A stretch of 64,000 nt of DNA from Phoronis australis (taxonomy: Eukaryota; Phoronida; Phoronidae): the NCBI GenBank assembly GCA_002633005.1, contig NMRA01000267.1:150957-214956 (forward strand). The letters are read 5' to 3'. The notes beneath the pieces were generated by a model. That model worked only from the letters and a program-made list of their open reading frames with translations. It was not told the origin of the DNA and made no database searches. The translations under genes were made by a program, and so were the position numbers. Of the stretch, positions 44,001 to 54,905 are shown piece by piece; within the stretch, counting starts at the first letter, position 1; the number at the start of each line of letters is the position of its first letter.

Positions 44001-47000
44001 AACTTTTGTCATAGCATATTATCAAATTCCAGAGAAAATATCACTTTAATTACACGTCTGTGAAGGATAGTTTTTCTGGATATTGAAGGGTCACATTGGC
44101 ATTGCTAGTTTGTTCTCTGAGGCAGAGTTCACTTTGACAGTAAATTTAGACTTGGCACTGATTATAGTTTAGCAAGCAAACGGAATTTGCTTGCCTTTTC
44201 ACAAATGTCTGCACCAAAAGGCAGGTAAACATTAAAAAGCTACAACTTTATTGAGATTGTGAAGTGATGGCGACAACAATATGCTTTGACAACATATTTG
44301 AACTGTAGCTTCAAGTAGTCGCTCATTTCCTGTGGGTAGAGTTCTGCACAGTTGGTGAAGAATCAACTGGTGTCCAATTTAACTAATCAGTAATTAATAA
44401 CCTTGTTTGCTATGGGCACTTTAGTTAAAAAACTAAACCTTGTTATGGTGATCTCAAGCAATCGTTATTCTGCCCCTACTAATGCACCATTTGTGTCTCA
44501 CTTGAATAATAACCACAGGATTCAACTAAAACATACGGATGATGTCACTAAATAGGTATTATGGTTCTTGGAAGGAAGTTTTCACTTACAGTTGTTGTGT
44601 GACTCGCCTAAAGTGTAGGTCACGCTTGCCTGTTTAGCTGGTATTTTCAAAATTTGCTCCGAACTTTTTATGGTTCATGAGGGTTACAGAGCATTATTTT
44701 GTTTGGAGAGCTAAATGATATTGTCAGCTAAATGATATTGTCAGCTGAATGATAAAGTCATTGTTGATATTCTGTTAATATGCCGAACTCGGGTTGTTTT
44801 ATGAGAGAAAATGTTATACGTACATAATGTCGCAAGTACTACTGCATAAGCGTCGATTAACGCACCTCTGACTGTGTTTCAGGCATGTCTTTCGCAAGTT
44901 TGCTCAAGTCTTTGAATCCATCATTGTGGTAACCCTGACAACCACAGTGGGTTTTATGTTGATGTACTTCGTCAGGGACTGTCACCCCCTCAACAGTGAC
45001 CCAGGTGTCAATAACCAAGAACACCCTGTACAGGTAAGAAGTAACATCAAGTCTTCTGTCCATGTAGGTGGGTACTCAGTTGATTAAAAACGGGTATGTT
45101 TAATCCAACTTTAAAGGCACAATATTTTTTGCTATTATTTCCGTTTCCAAATAAAGCCATGATGTCAGTTTGCTGAAATTCAATTATTGAATTAACCCAA
45201 ATTTTGCACTTCACTTTTTATGTATTTAGTAGATATAGGTATCAACAGTGGAAAATTGCTGCCCAGATGTTGAGTTAATTAACCTGGTCAAATGTTATTT
45301 GTCATGTACACAAGACCAACGCTTTCACCACACTCTGCTCAGAAAGTTAAGACTGTGTCATTTTTAGTAATCCTACTGTTTGATTCTAGGTAAAAAATTA
45401 CAGCATTAAAATGATATCAGGCTAGTTACCAATGGACCATAACAGCAAAGGAAGTTATATTGCAAAAGAGAACCTGAAATCAGCTGTGTATGAGATAAAA
45501 TATTTACAAGGCTTTAGTTTTAGAATCGTAATTTTGGTTTAGCCCATTCAGACACAAAAGTCTGCTCCATGGAAAGATGATTTGAGTGACCTTTGTTCTG
45601 TTTTACAGCTATTTTGTGACGACGGGGAGTACAACGCCATGGCTTCCCTGTTTTTTCAAACACCAGAGGAAAGTGTTAAAGTGTTATTGCATAGCCAAGA
45701 TGGTAAGTCTTGTGATTATAATTGTGTAACTATTCCTAAACTGCATTTTAGTTGTTTTTAGTGACTGTTATATTTATTGTTTCCAAGTCTGTTGTCTAGT
45801 GGCACTTATTCATTTTAATATTCAGTTGTAATTTACTAGCTGTTCAAGTGTTTAGTGTTAGGTCTTGTACGGAAATCATTCTGCATTTTTGAATCCTGCA
45901 TATAAGTTGTGACAGCTACATGCAAATTTCTTGTTCTTGTATAGAATCAGTGTTTGAACTCTCCAATAGGTAGTAGCACCAATCATTTAATAATTATAGC
46001 TATTAGATGTTAATTCCTTAACACTGAGCTCATAATATTGCACACAAACACTTGCCATCCTTAAGTTTATTCAGTCCTGTGGGCTCTTACTTTGACCTAT
46101 TGACCAGTGACTAGTCATCTGCTGCATGCAGTCAATTCATTTGGTTCTCGGTGTGTTCCATCCACTTACCTATTGACCAGTGACTAGTCACCTGCTATAT
46201 GTTCTCAATTCAATTGGCTGTCTCTGTGTTCCATGCACTTACGTATTAAACAGTGATTAGTCATCTGCTATATCAATTCAGTTGGTTCTCGCTGTATTTC
46301 ATCCAGGTACTTATCAACCCGTGACTCTGGTCCTCTTCAGCATCTGCTATTTCCTACTGGCTTGCTGGACATACGGACTCTATGTGCCCAGTGGGCTGTT
46401 CATCCCAAGCTTGCTGACTGGAGCCGCATGGGGGAGACTTGTCGGTATCTTGCTGGGTGTCATATTCAAAGATGTGTCTGCCGTAAGTTTGAATATCTTT
46501 TGTGAGTTTTTGCTGCGGTAGTCAAGGGACAGTTATGTCCTGTTGTACATTTGGATGTCGGTGACCAAATTAATCTGCTCCTTTTTGATATATGCTCACA
46601 GTGTGATGATAACTTTTTTGCCTTCCTCAAAATCATCTGTTTCAAATAAGCGTTATGTAAAGGTATCATCCGAGGCCAGAGTTGTGTTCTTGTTTAGAAC
46701 TTCCCATTTGGTCATTTTTGCCTCTGCTAGTGCTCATACTTCTTCACAGTTTGCACATTAGTTGCTCTAGAATGCCCGTCTTATTCACTCATGTTTACCG
46801 ACAGTGATACCGGCTTCTCTCTTTATTGTGCACGCCCACGGTTCTTAATGTAATTGCATTGTGCAAAACACCTGAGCATTTGTATTTAAAGTGTCATTGA
46901 CCAGTATGTACAGGTATGTTACATTCTAATTCTATTAATACTAAATCCGTCACTGCAGCGTGATTATGATTGAGGAAAGCAAAAGTAGCATGCATAAGTC

Positions 47001-50000
47001 TTTAATTGAGCTTAAATTACAAAATAATATGCTTTTCTTTTCTGCAGCATTTGGCAGTCAACTATCTTATGTGATGTCACCGACTTCAAAGAATTCAGTC
47101 TATGAATGCTACTGACAGAAATGAAGTTTGCATGATTTAGTACAGTTGTTAGGTTCTAATATTTTCTTTTGATCAAATTCGTCAATATTATTAGTCATTT
47201 TTTTGCTTTGTCTAGTCTCAAGATTGGATGAATCCAGGCAAATTTGCTCTGCTGGGTGCAGCAGCCCAACTGGGCGGTACTGTTCGTATGACTATCAGTC
47301 TGGCTGTTATTCTCATCGAAGCCACGGGAGATGTTTCTTTTGGGTTGCCCATTATGGTTGTGTTGATGACCGCGAAATGGGTGGGCGATTTCTTTAATGA
47401 GGTGAGAGTAACAGGGTGCTGTCTAAAAGTGAATTTAATTTTGTCCATAGCAAGGAAATTCCTGAAAAAAATGTGGCTTAAACTTCAGTGACTAGGTTTC
47501 AAAATTTTACATAAAATTATCACTTGTTGCTTTAAGGTTAAAAGAATTGAAAGTTTGTTATTGTTCACATTCTACTTGATAAATCATTCTATGTTGCTGA
47601 AAGCAACATGGTCAGTGTAGAAACTTGTGTTTGACATTTTGCCAGGCATAAAGCTTTTGCAGCATAAGTTAGTTTATATGTTTAGCTAAATTTGCTAATG
47701 GAGACCGGTGCAGTAACAACTTGTAGTCTCCTCCCAAGCCTATAAATAAAAGTAAGGAACAAGTTGAACACTGATAGCTTGGATGTTTGTCAGAAGGTAT
47801 TTATATAGTGATTTATTGAAATATATACATATGGTCATAGGCCCAAAGTATAGCATGTACAAGGCAGCACATTGTCAGGTGCGAATTACAAACTGGATAA
47901 TAAATTGTGACACTTGAGAGCATGATGGACGAATTTTAGAAGTAGGATGTCTGGAGTTCTCATGAGATATTCAAATTTAGATGTCATTGGAGAATGACAA
48001 AAAGGATAACTTAAGTACTTAACCCAATGGTCTTGGTACGCACTCCAAACTAACACAAGGTGGTATTCGTCCTTTACACATTCCGAATAACTTAATTCAC
48101 ACAACCTATTTTCATAGGGAACATTTGTGTGACGACCTCTTTCCACTAGTAACAAATGATTTGAACATCGCAATCAAGTCAGAGACTGGATAAAAACACA
48201 TGGGATACTAAGTATTTCTAGATAATTCTCAAGACTGACTATGCATTATTTCATACCTCATATAGTAAGGCAGTTTTGCGTTACATTCGATATCAGATTG
48301 CCAGCCTTGCAAATAACGGTCATTGACATGTTGACAAAAACTGACAAGAAATACGCTTGGTTTACCACACCCTGATTAATCCATACATCTGAATAACCAT
48401 ACACAGACAGACGTTTCCCTACAAAATTTTCCCAATTATAGGAAGATCTTCCGATCAGGTCTGACTGCAAAAGCATATCATATGCCGCCTTTACCCCACG
48501 ATTACCAGGCATCTGTGCACAGTTTTGTTAACTTTCTCTCGAGAAGTTTAATGTTGTTATATAAACTTCACTCTAAGTTTTTTTCTGAACTAAAACTTAT
48601 CGCAATGATCCCTAATCCCTATGTTTTCAATCAGTGTACGTTTGCAATTGTAATAACATACTGTAGCTTACTGCTCACTATGGAGGCTTCATGCGTTCTT
48701 ACTTTTTCCTACTTGTTGCTTTCTTCTAATTTTGCATCCATTTTCTGCCAATTGTTTGTCCTACATTGTCCTTTAGTGCAAAGGTTTAGGAGGGCTGCTG
48801 TTAGTTGTTTGGTGATTTCAGGTCTAGATCTCTTGCGTCACGTCACTGCTTATGTAGATGAAAATGTGAAGTTGTGACATCTGTCTATTGCAGGGTATTT
48901 ATGATATGCACATACAGTTAGCAGGTGTACCACTGTTGGCATGGGAAGCTCCAGCTATTTCAAAGAACATTTATGCCAAGTAAGTCAGTAGTCGAAGCTC
49001 TGACTCATACCCTTTTAGTACTTTTTTGAGAACTCTCTGGTAGTTGTCACTGCGTCTATACCAAAGACATTCTTTTCTTGCGGTTGTATCAATTCAATCT
49101 CCTCAAGTTCACTTTGACAGTGTTTCAAATCCATTCTGTACGATTCAACCCCGTAGATTTTATGTTTGATTCTGTCAAGAGATATGCAACTGTTTTTTTT
49201 GTTGCCTTATTTTAATGAAAATACAAGTTTCTGGTTATCTAAGAGATGTATTGTTCCCTGTTAATTAATGCTTCTGTGTATTTATTGTTCATGGAACAGT
49301 GGAAAGTGACCTAAGCAGCCCAGTAAAATGCCTGCATCTTGGTTCTGCATTTACTTCTATTGAAACAAATGTTATTGACCGACACAGACTGTGTTCAATA
49401 TTAAGGAGGGCATCGTGTCTGCTCAATGTATGTGAAATGTAGAACCAAGATGCGGACCTTTTGCTGGGCCTTCCACAACCCATTCTGTTGTTCTAGAACA
49501 GTAATCAACACAAAAAGATGTACCTGTAAGATAACCAGTGTGTTTTTACTTGTAGTTTCCCTTTAGTACTGATTTTCATGTAAATATGTTGACAGGGAGG
49601 TAATGAGTCATCCAGTGACCACCTTCAGAATGGTAGAAAATGTTGGTCGTCTGTACGACATTCTGATGAAAGAACTGGACCATGATGGGTTCCCTATAGT
49701 GGATGACTATGACCCTGATCAGGTGCATTAATATTAATTAGTCAGGCATATTTGTATGAAGTCAAAATTCAAATTCTACGGAATTTCTGCTTGCATGGAA
49801 TATATACTTTTGATGAGTTAAATTCTGTAGTGTACATATTTGACTAAATGGACAGACTTGTCGATAAGGTCCTACCTGCATAACCTTATTAACGGGAAAT
49901 ACGGTGAATTGTGAACATAAAGTTGTTGTCTTTTCAGTCCAATATGGTGAATTGTGAACATAAATTTGTTGTCTTTTTAGTCAAATGGAAGGCACTTTGG

Positions 50001-52361
50001 ACGGTTCAAGGGTTTGATTCTGCGCTCTCAACTTCTTGTTTTATTACACAAAAAGGTTGGTTTTGAGAATGTTAATTTAGAATTTAACCTTGTACTCTTT
50101 GTATCAAATATTAATGTTTGATATGAAAAAGTTGCTTTTAATGCCAAAATGTGCATTTGATGTTGTACTTAGGTTTGTGCTATTTACCTGAAATTTAACT
50201 GTAATTTGTGAATTATTAAAACATTGTTTTTATGACCTAATGAACATAAAGAAATTACTGTTTTAAACAGTACCTTGAAATGTTAGAATGTGCATTTTCT
50301 GAAGAACTCCTAAAGTTTTTATGCAAGGCATTTATTTACAAATACATTGTTTGTGTAAATAGTGCATGTGTAAATACTGTATGTGTAAATACTGTATGTG
50401 TAAATACTGTATGTGTAAATACTGTATGTGTAAATACTGCATGTGTAAATACTGTATGTGTAAATACTGTATGTGCTATTACTGTATTTACTTCCAGGCC
50501 TTCAAAAAAGGAGACCAAGAAACGCATCAGTTACGTCTGAAAGATTTCCGTGACATTTACCCACGATTTCCATCAATTCACGTGAGTGACTTTTGCTTTG
50601 ACGCTTCAGCCTTTGTTGAAATTATTTTTATATTCATGATGTGAAATGATTGTTATTGATTGATTTTGTAATTTGGCTTGAGTAACACGCTTTTCTGGTA
50701 ATCTCTAAGGGAAACCAGTCTAAGTGGTTATGGTAACGCTTGTGCAATACTGAATGACCGGTTTATCTTGTGGTTTTTTAGCAAATCAACATATCTTCTC
50801 ATGAGCGCCAGTTTGATATTGACTTTGAGCCATACATGAATCCAGCACCATTCACAGTGACCATGGTAAGCGCCATAAGATCTCAATAATTTCAGACAAA
50901 AATAATTGCCTAATTGTTTTTATTTTTCGAAGGGTTCTAAAATTGATTTGAATGCCCACAATTTCTCAAAACGTTTGGGTTCAGGAAGAACTGACGCTTT
51001 TTTACACTAGACACCAGGCTCTGTAAATTGTCTTATGATTGGGTCATTGTAAGCACCAATCACCATCTCAGGCTCTAACAAACAGTCAACGAACTGTCCA
51101 CTCTTTCCTGGCCCAAGAATCATTCCTCATCTTGGTAAGGAACACGTTGAAAGCTGTTTTATATTGACAGGTGGTTCAAGTCAAAAGTTATTTTCTTTCA
51201 TATAAGGTCTCTTTGTAGCAGTTTTAAAACCAATTCTTTGAAAACATTCAAATCTTGGACATGACAGTTGAGCCTGGTGGGTACTAACTGCCTGATTCAA
51301 TTCATTTCAGAATGCCTCCCTACCCAGAATATTCAGATTGTTCAGAGGTCTTGGTCTTCGCCATGTTGTTGTCACTAATGACGAGCACCAGGTATGATTG
51401 GGTCAATTTTCCGTAATTAATTTTAAAGCTGCATTTCGCTGTGTAACTGACTAAAGCATGAGAATCGAATTAGGCCTTTTTCGGTTTCTTAAAATTGGCC
51501 TCATAACATTCCTTGCCATGCCAGGGTTCTATTTCCATCACCAACAAGAACTTTGAAACAATAATCATCTCAAGAAAATGCTTCAAGTTTGTTAGGGTTG
51601 GCCAACCCTGAAATTGCGAATTGGAAATTGTGTTTGTAAGCATTCTGTGTTCTTTTTGGTAATAGAAATAGAATCCTATCGCAGTGAGGAATATTACAAG
51701 ACTGACTTCATGCGAGTAAAAGGTCTTATTTAAATTTTGTTTTTTGAGGCAGCTAAAGAGGGCAGCATGCATTTTTAAGTATTTCATTTTTTCATTTATC
51801 GTACTGATCACTCCTCCTCATTGTTTTAAGAATGATATTCTGTATAATAATGTGGTTATTTTGTAGTTTATTGTTTTTATTTTAAATGACTTAATGAGCA
51901 AAAATGTAGAAAGATGTTATTTTGACTTTATTACAGTATTGGCTTATTGCTCGTCCTTTTGTGAATGCTCGTCAGCTTTCTCTCCATCTTGTCCCCCCTC
52001 AGATCAGAAGGTGGATCTTCCTTCTTACCATGAGAGGGCTGCATTCCGATAACATAACATGATTTTCCAGAATGACTTAACATTTTGCAGGTTAATTTTG
52101 TGGTAATTACTGGTAAGATGGCTGACGGGAAGTCTTTATGAGTGCTTTTTTAACAGTGGATGTGTCTGCTGTGTACACAGTATTATTGAATCGTTAGTTT
52201 AGACTTGCCAAACTAACATGATATATCTGCCGAGTTCTGTTACAACGCTCTATGTTGTTCATTAGGTGGTCGGTCTTGTCACACGGAAGGATCTGGCACG
52301 ATACAGAGTGTGGAGTTCACGAGGTCGTATGGGACTAGAAGAGTTACAGCTGGCTCATTAA
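26069..52361 (+). CDS. CLCN7: lysosomal 2Cl-/H+ exchanger ClC-7 (CLCN7), complete, 21 coding exons
   Basis: Exons: 26069-26146, 33471-33590, 34106-34171, 35221-35353, 36270-36379, 37299-37442, 39535-39618, 40252-40410, 41220-41330, 42009-42124, 44883-45033, 45609-45702, 46307-46482, 47216-47401, 48894-48979, 49596-49722, 49981-50055, 50498-50581, 50782-50865, 51311-51391, 52266-52361. They join in phase to 786 aa (human 805). N-terminal ERSPLL fits the acidic-dileucine sorting signal of ClC-7. The CLC signatures are GSGIPQIK (174-181), GKEGP with gating Glu218, LEEGASFW with proton Glu285, and GLFIPS in exon 13. Two CBS domains occupy about 605-786, and the end [11 protein letters not shown] matches human KRGLEELSLAQT. 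ClC-7 works with OSTM1 in late endosomes and lysosomes and, in vertebrates, the osteoclast ruffled border. Human ClC-6 is the alternative, but the SLDYD-ENxL start of the conserved region and the C-terminus favour ClC-7. An extra exon in the 7.3-kb intron 1 is possible. Confidence 0.95.
26415..26545 (+). mobile_element. degenerate non-LTR retrotransposon reverse-transcriptase fragment
   Basis: The frame through 26430-26520 reads [20 protein letters not shown], the RT motif [L/I][11 protein letters not shown] with the downstream LL.KLD.YGI.G of jockey/CR1/L2-type elements. Upstream homology is in another frame and broken by stops. About 40 codons survive. Confidence 0.75.
26665..27080 (-). repeat. 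one unit of the 424-bp repeat family, antisense
   Basis: Reverse complement matches the tandem units at 37847-38990: TATCTCCTAAACCCCTTACAGGATTTGG..GA.ATTTGGCAG, CCCTAGTGGCAAT, AGGTACTTTGTGCCACCTAGTGGCAATTTTTAC, CAAACCGCTCTGA.GATGAT. Confidence 0.75.
27419..27625. repeat. tandem repeat, 60-67 bp unit, about 3.3 copies
   Basis: Units begin TTYGGGGTRTACYCAG and contain CTGAGAGC, AAACACAATTTTATGAGTACA and CCAAAATG. Confidence 0.75.
28017..28508. mobile_element. CAGGGCTTGGAAT-TIR DNA element, 0.5 kb
   Basis: Starts CAGGGCTTGGAAT and ends ATTCCAAGTCCTG, a 13-bp terminal inverted repeat with one mismatch. The CAG start is compatible with hAT-like or other DNA transposons, but no exact 8-bp target duplication is visible. 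Related pieces are at 12740-12955, 15215-15412 and 54681-54905, and a lone CAGGGCTTGGAAT end at about 10509. Non-autonomous. Confidence 0.65.
28902..31308. mobile_element. 2.4-kb DNA transposon with 22-bp TIRs and subterminal CGCCC arrays
   Basis: TACCGTAATCGTTCGGGTTAAC (28900-28921) is matched inverted at 31289-31310 with 21 of 22 bases identical; TA at both ends may be the target duplication. Just inside each end are arrays of a short motif, TTAACCGCCCA or TTAAGCGCCCA, at 28912-29090 and 31134-31288, in the same text orientation at both ends. The interior has no transposase I recognise. A relative is at 42254-43746. Confidence 0.75.
34713..34875 (+). mobile_element. tRNA-derived SINE, probable
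   Basis: GATGGCTCAGTGGATAAGA matches a Pol III A box and, 33 bp on, GTTTGAGCTCC resembles a B box (GGTTCGANTCC). Spacing fits a tRNA head. The body carries a short inverted GGGACAGGAAT/ATTCCTGTCCC and ends in A-rich sequence. In CLCN7 intron 3. Confidence 0.6.
35091..35142. repeat. (CAT)n-like microsatellite
   Basis: Imperfect CAT/CATCAT run in the intron just before CLCN7 exon 4. Confidence 0.7.
35354..36269 (+). other. CLCN7: U12-type (minor spliceosome) intron in CLCN7
   Basis: The donor after exon 4 is GTATCCTTTT, the GT-AG subtype U12 consensus (RTATCCTTT). CCTTAAC at 36251-36257 matches the U12 branch-site consensus TTCCTTAAC, with its branch A 13 nt before the AG at 36268-36269. There is no long pyrimidine tract. 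Phase 1, between KYTVVKY and IDKCINS. All other introns here look U2-type. Confidence 0.85.
37847..38990 (+). repeat. 424-bp tandem repeat, about 2.7 copies
   Basis: Units start near 37847, 38271 and 38694, a period of 423-424 bp. Each contains, in order, CTGTATCTCCTAAACCC..CAGGATCTT.A..AAATTT, AGTTGAC.AC, TGCCCTCTAGTGGCAATTT, a second half-unit (CGGATTTTT.TAAAATTT), CCTCCTGTTTTCGGA.GATTCGAGGTATTTTG and CCACCTAGTGGCCATTTTT. The two halves resemble each other, so the unit is itself an ancient doubling of about 210 bp. In CLCN7 intron 6. Confidence 0.8.
41371..41778. repeat. 11-bp minisatellite CATGCCATATA, about 37 copies
   Basis: Tandem CATGCCATATA with R/Y variants, about 408 bp, starting 41 bp after the CLCN7 exon-9 donor. 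Because 11 is not a multiple of 3 and the unit holds no stop in most registers, many frames on both strands are open (up to 152 codons); these are not genes. Confidence 0.95.
42254..43746. mobile_element. 1.5-kb DNA transposon with 20-bp TIRs and subterminal GCGCCC repeats
   Basis: TACCATATTCGCCGTAATAA (42254-42273) is matched inverted at 43727-43746 (TTATTACGGCAAATACGGTA), 18 of 20. Subterminal TAATAAGCGCCC units sit inside both ends. It shares the TACCGTA start and the CGCCC-array architecture with 28902-31308. No transposase seen; lies in CLCN7 intron 10. Confidence 0.75.
46098..46306 (+). repeat. 73-bp tandem repeat, three copies, ending in a splice acceptor
   Basis: Copies start at 46098, 46171 and 46244 (TATTGACCAGTGACTAGTCA...GTGTTCCATCCACTTAC). 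The third runs into CLCN7 exon 13, and its TTTCATCCAG (acceptor, AG 46305-46306) corresponds to TTCCATCCAC in the earlier units. Confidence 0.85.
47886..48512 (-). mobile_element. C-terminal remnant of a non-LTR retrotransposon (LINE)
   Basis: Two minus-strand frames, 48512-48258 then 48173-47886, read in order [19 protein letters not shown] and [20 protein letters not shown] followed by [16 protein letters not shown]. These match the tail found after the RT domain in many invertebrate jockey/CR1-like elements (.R.C..C....EDE.HF...CP.Y..LR.KY). Frames are broken; no endonuclease or RT core remains. In CLCN7 intron 14. Confidence 0.7.
49318..49469. mobile_element. MITE with 35-bp terminal inverted repeats
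   Basis: GCCCAGTAAAATGCCTGCAT... at 49318-49352 is matched inverted at 49435-49469 (30 of 35), including CGCATCTTGGTTCT-type core. Total 152 bp, in CLCN7 intron 15. Confidence 0.7.
49900..49980 (+). repeat. CLCN7: duplicated 3' splice-site region before CLCN7 exon 17
   Basis: GGTGAATTGTGAACATAAAGTTGTTGTCTTTTCAGTC.AAT is followed at once by a near-identical copy ending TTTGTTGTCTTTTTAGTCAAAT. The second AG (49979-49980) is the in-frame acceptor. The first AG (49936-49937) would add 43 nt and shift the frame. Confidence 0.8.
50353..50490. repeat. 15-bp minisatellite TGTATGTGTAAATAC
   Basis: About eight copies ending 7 bp before CLCN7 exon 18. The unit length is a multiple of three, so a (VCVNT)n frame stays open and reads into the exon; it is intronic, since the acceptor CTTCCAG at 50491-50497 restores the correct phase. 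Confidence 0.9.
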
Positions 52362-54102
52362 GTGTGTCGACCCAGGTCATGAAAATGTCCAGTTGAACAT
52401 ATTAAGGCTATGTATAAGTCACAGTAAGATGCAATATTGATACTCAGGATTATTTTATATATATGCACTCTCTCTCTCTGTCAACAGTGCACTCTCTTAA
52501 GGAGGACAGCCTGCAATTTAGCATTCTAACAGCGTTAATGTTAATGTTGCCTAGTTATTGATTTGCAGGGCTGCCAACTGCTTCATACTTTTAGGGTAAA
52601 AAAATCACTACGTACTGGTTTTCAAATGTTACGGATTTTGAAAATTATTTCTTTTGAAAGAATTAGATGAAAGTTTGAAATTGCTTTAACATTACCAGCG
52701 TATCGAAGCGCCAAATTGGCAAAGATCAAGGCTGAAATTACCCGTAAGTGGCGGAAATAATCAACCAATAAGATGTCTCCTGAGTACCAATGTATAATAA
52801 TGAATTTGCATAACAAATTTTCCTTTTGTGATTGGTCCATTGCTGTTGCTTTGTGAAGAACTGACTAATGAAAAACGTGTTTACTTATCTTCATATTGTG
52901 GGATAATGTCTGCTTTGGAAATCATGTTGTGAGCAAAATTTCGGAGACAAATTTTCTTGGGAATTAGATTGCATTTAGAAAACAGGAAAAAGAATTCACA
53001 GCGTTTCATTACACCGACTTCAGCCAGACACCTACAACTTTGGCATGGATACGGAATTACAACGTGGTAATGAGATTTGCTAGGCACTGGTGAGGTGGGA
53101 AGAAATGAACCTTGCCAACAGCAAGTTAAAATGTCAGTGTGACGAGCTGAGTTTTTTCATAATGAAATTGAAAATTGCTGTTTCGGGTTTATCACACAAT
53201 CTTTCAATTGAAATTTCGTACAATTTTGCACTTACAAATTACGTATTTTTAACTTGAAGGTTACAGTTTATGTGTGTAGTGGATTGGCAGTCCTGGATAT
53301 GGCAATGGTTGTGACAGGCTAATGAAAAAATGGAGCTAATGTTAATGTACTGAGCAGTTATAAGATGTTTTCCTAGTGTGTGGAGATGCTGTATATGTCA
53401 TTTGTTGAGAAGGACATACGGTAATTTTTTACATATTGATCACACAATGTGGTTGATATTACATGGAATGTCATGCTTTTCTAACTTCTCAGGAAATGCG
53501 AATGTTGCAAAAATCCACTTTTCACAGCTTTTGCTGTGTTGATGTAATGGTAAATTTTTTGTTATTTCCAACATGATCGCAGTCAGTTTTTGGAAGTCTT
53601 AATTGACTGCGTTCAAAACTAGTTAAGAATTATTGGCCAATAAGAGAATAAATACTTTGAAAAACGGGGACATTACCAATCATTGTGCATTCTGAACAGC
53701 ATCCGTAGTAGGCAATGCAGATTCTAATCATTTTTATGAGAACAGCATTCCCAGTTTTTATGCACAATATATTGGTCTATGAAATAGAAATTTTATTTCA
53801 TTTTTTTCATGAAAGATATAGCGAACGTAGTTAATGCTTTTCCAAGTTTTGGCTATTGTTTGTATGCGAAATTGTAGATATTTTGATTCATTTTGGATTT
53901 TATCCAAATCAAGATAAAATAAGCGAAGAAATGAAAAACATTTATTTCTTTTAGAATACACCTTTTAATGTAATATTTGTCCTTATTTTAAAGTGTACAG
54001 TTTGAGTGTCTGGTCTTATTTTTTTACATTTGCAATACTCAGAGTTAGTTTATAATTGATGAGGAAGATTATGAAAATTGGAGACTGTGCCTAATCGGGA
54101 GA

Positions 54103-54571
54103 TATCAGTTAGCTGTCCTTTCATAATGTTCAGAACTTAACCTAATTGTTGAAGTTTAATTTCTAGGTGATGCTGTTGGCACAAAGTAGTTGTAATAGTT
54201 TTGCTATAATTGTTTTTGTTAGAGAGTTTTTCCTGTGTCTTCAGGATTTCACAGTCCATTTAGAATTGGATGTTGTCCTTCAGCGAAAGCATTCATGCAC
54301 TTTTGTAAATATTTGTACATGCAGTAGACTATATGTATAGGTTAATTGTTGAAAATGGGTTTTATTTATTTGTTGTTATATTTGCATTGCAATGCAATGT
54401 TTTTTGTATTTGTTAGATTGAGAATTTCTGTTGCCTGTTAACACTGTTCGGTGTCTTCCCTGAACTGCTTTGATGTGGTTTCACCGGCATGACCAAAACA
54501 GTACAATTCAAGTGTCCACCTTGAGTGTACCAGAAAGGAGTGCTCACAAACAACTTTTCCGCTGACCCTTA
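54103..54571 (+). repeat. segment duplicated at 59244-59705
   Basis: 469 bp, from TATCAGTTAGCTGTCC to CGCTGACCCTTA. The copy is 462 bp and differs by a few substitutions and 2-4 bp indels (for example CAGTAGACTATATG versus CAGTATATG). Confidence 0.9.
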
Positions 54572-54680
54572 TTCATTATATATGCAGTGTGAATTGACAT
54601 AGTTAGTGGATTTCAAGTTTCCAGCATCTTCATTTATATAAAGTTAATACGTATATTGAGTTCATTTGGTCATTGTGCAT

Positions 54681-54905
54681 CAGGGCTTGGAATTTCCCGC
54701 TTTTGGTTTTGATTTTCTGTTATATGATTTCCAGTTTTTGTCTCTTTTTTATTCATTATTTTGACTTTACCCATACTAAAACATTTATATCAGTTAAATT
54801 TTATAAGACAGAAATATTTCTATCACACAAGCCTTATTTATTCATGGAACAATACGTCACATGGAAAAATTTTCTCTTTTTTGTCATTGGTCATTCCAAG
54901 TTCCG
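54681..54905 (+). mobile_element. internally deleted CAGGGCTTGGAAT-family copy
   Basis: Starts CAGGGCTTGGAATTTCCCGCTTTT and ends TTTTGTCATTGGTCATTCCAAGT, the same ends as 28017-28508 but with a shorter, different middle. Confidence 0.65.

Noticed and set aside
48482-48877. 131-codon hydrophobic + strand frame in CLCN7 intron 14
   Set aside because: Ends next to the exon-15 acceptor in the wrong frame and overlaps the LINE debris; no family resemblance.
51470-51811. 113-codon minus-strand frame in CLCN7 intron 20
   Set aside because: No recognisable domain and no splice partners.
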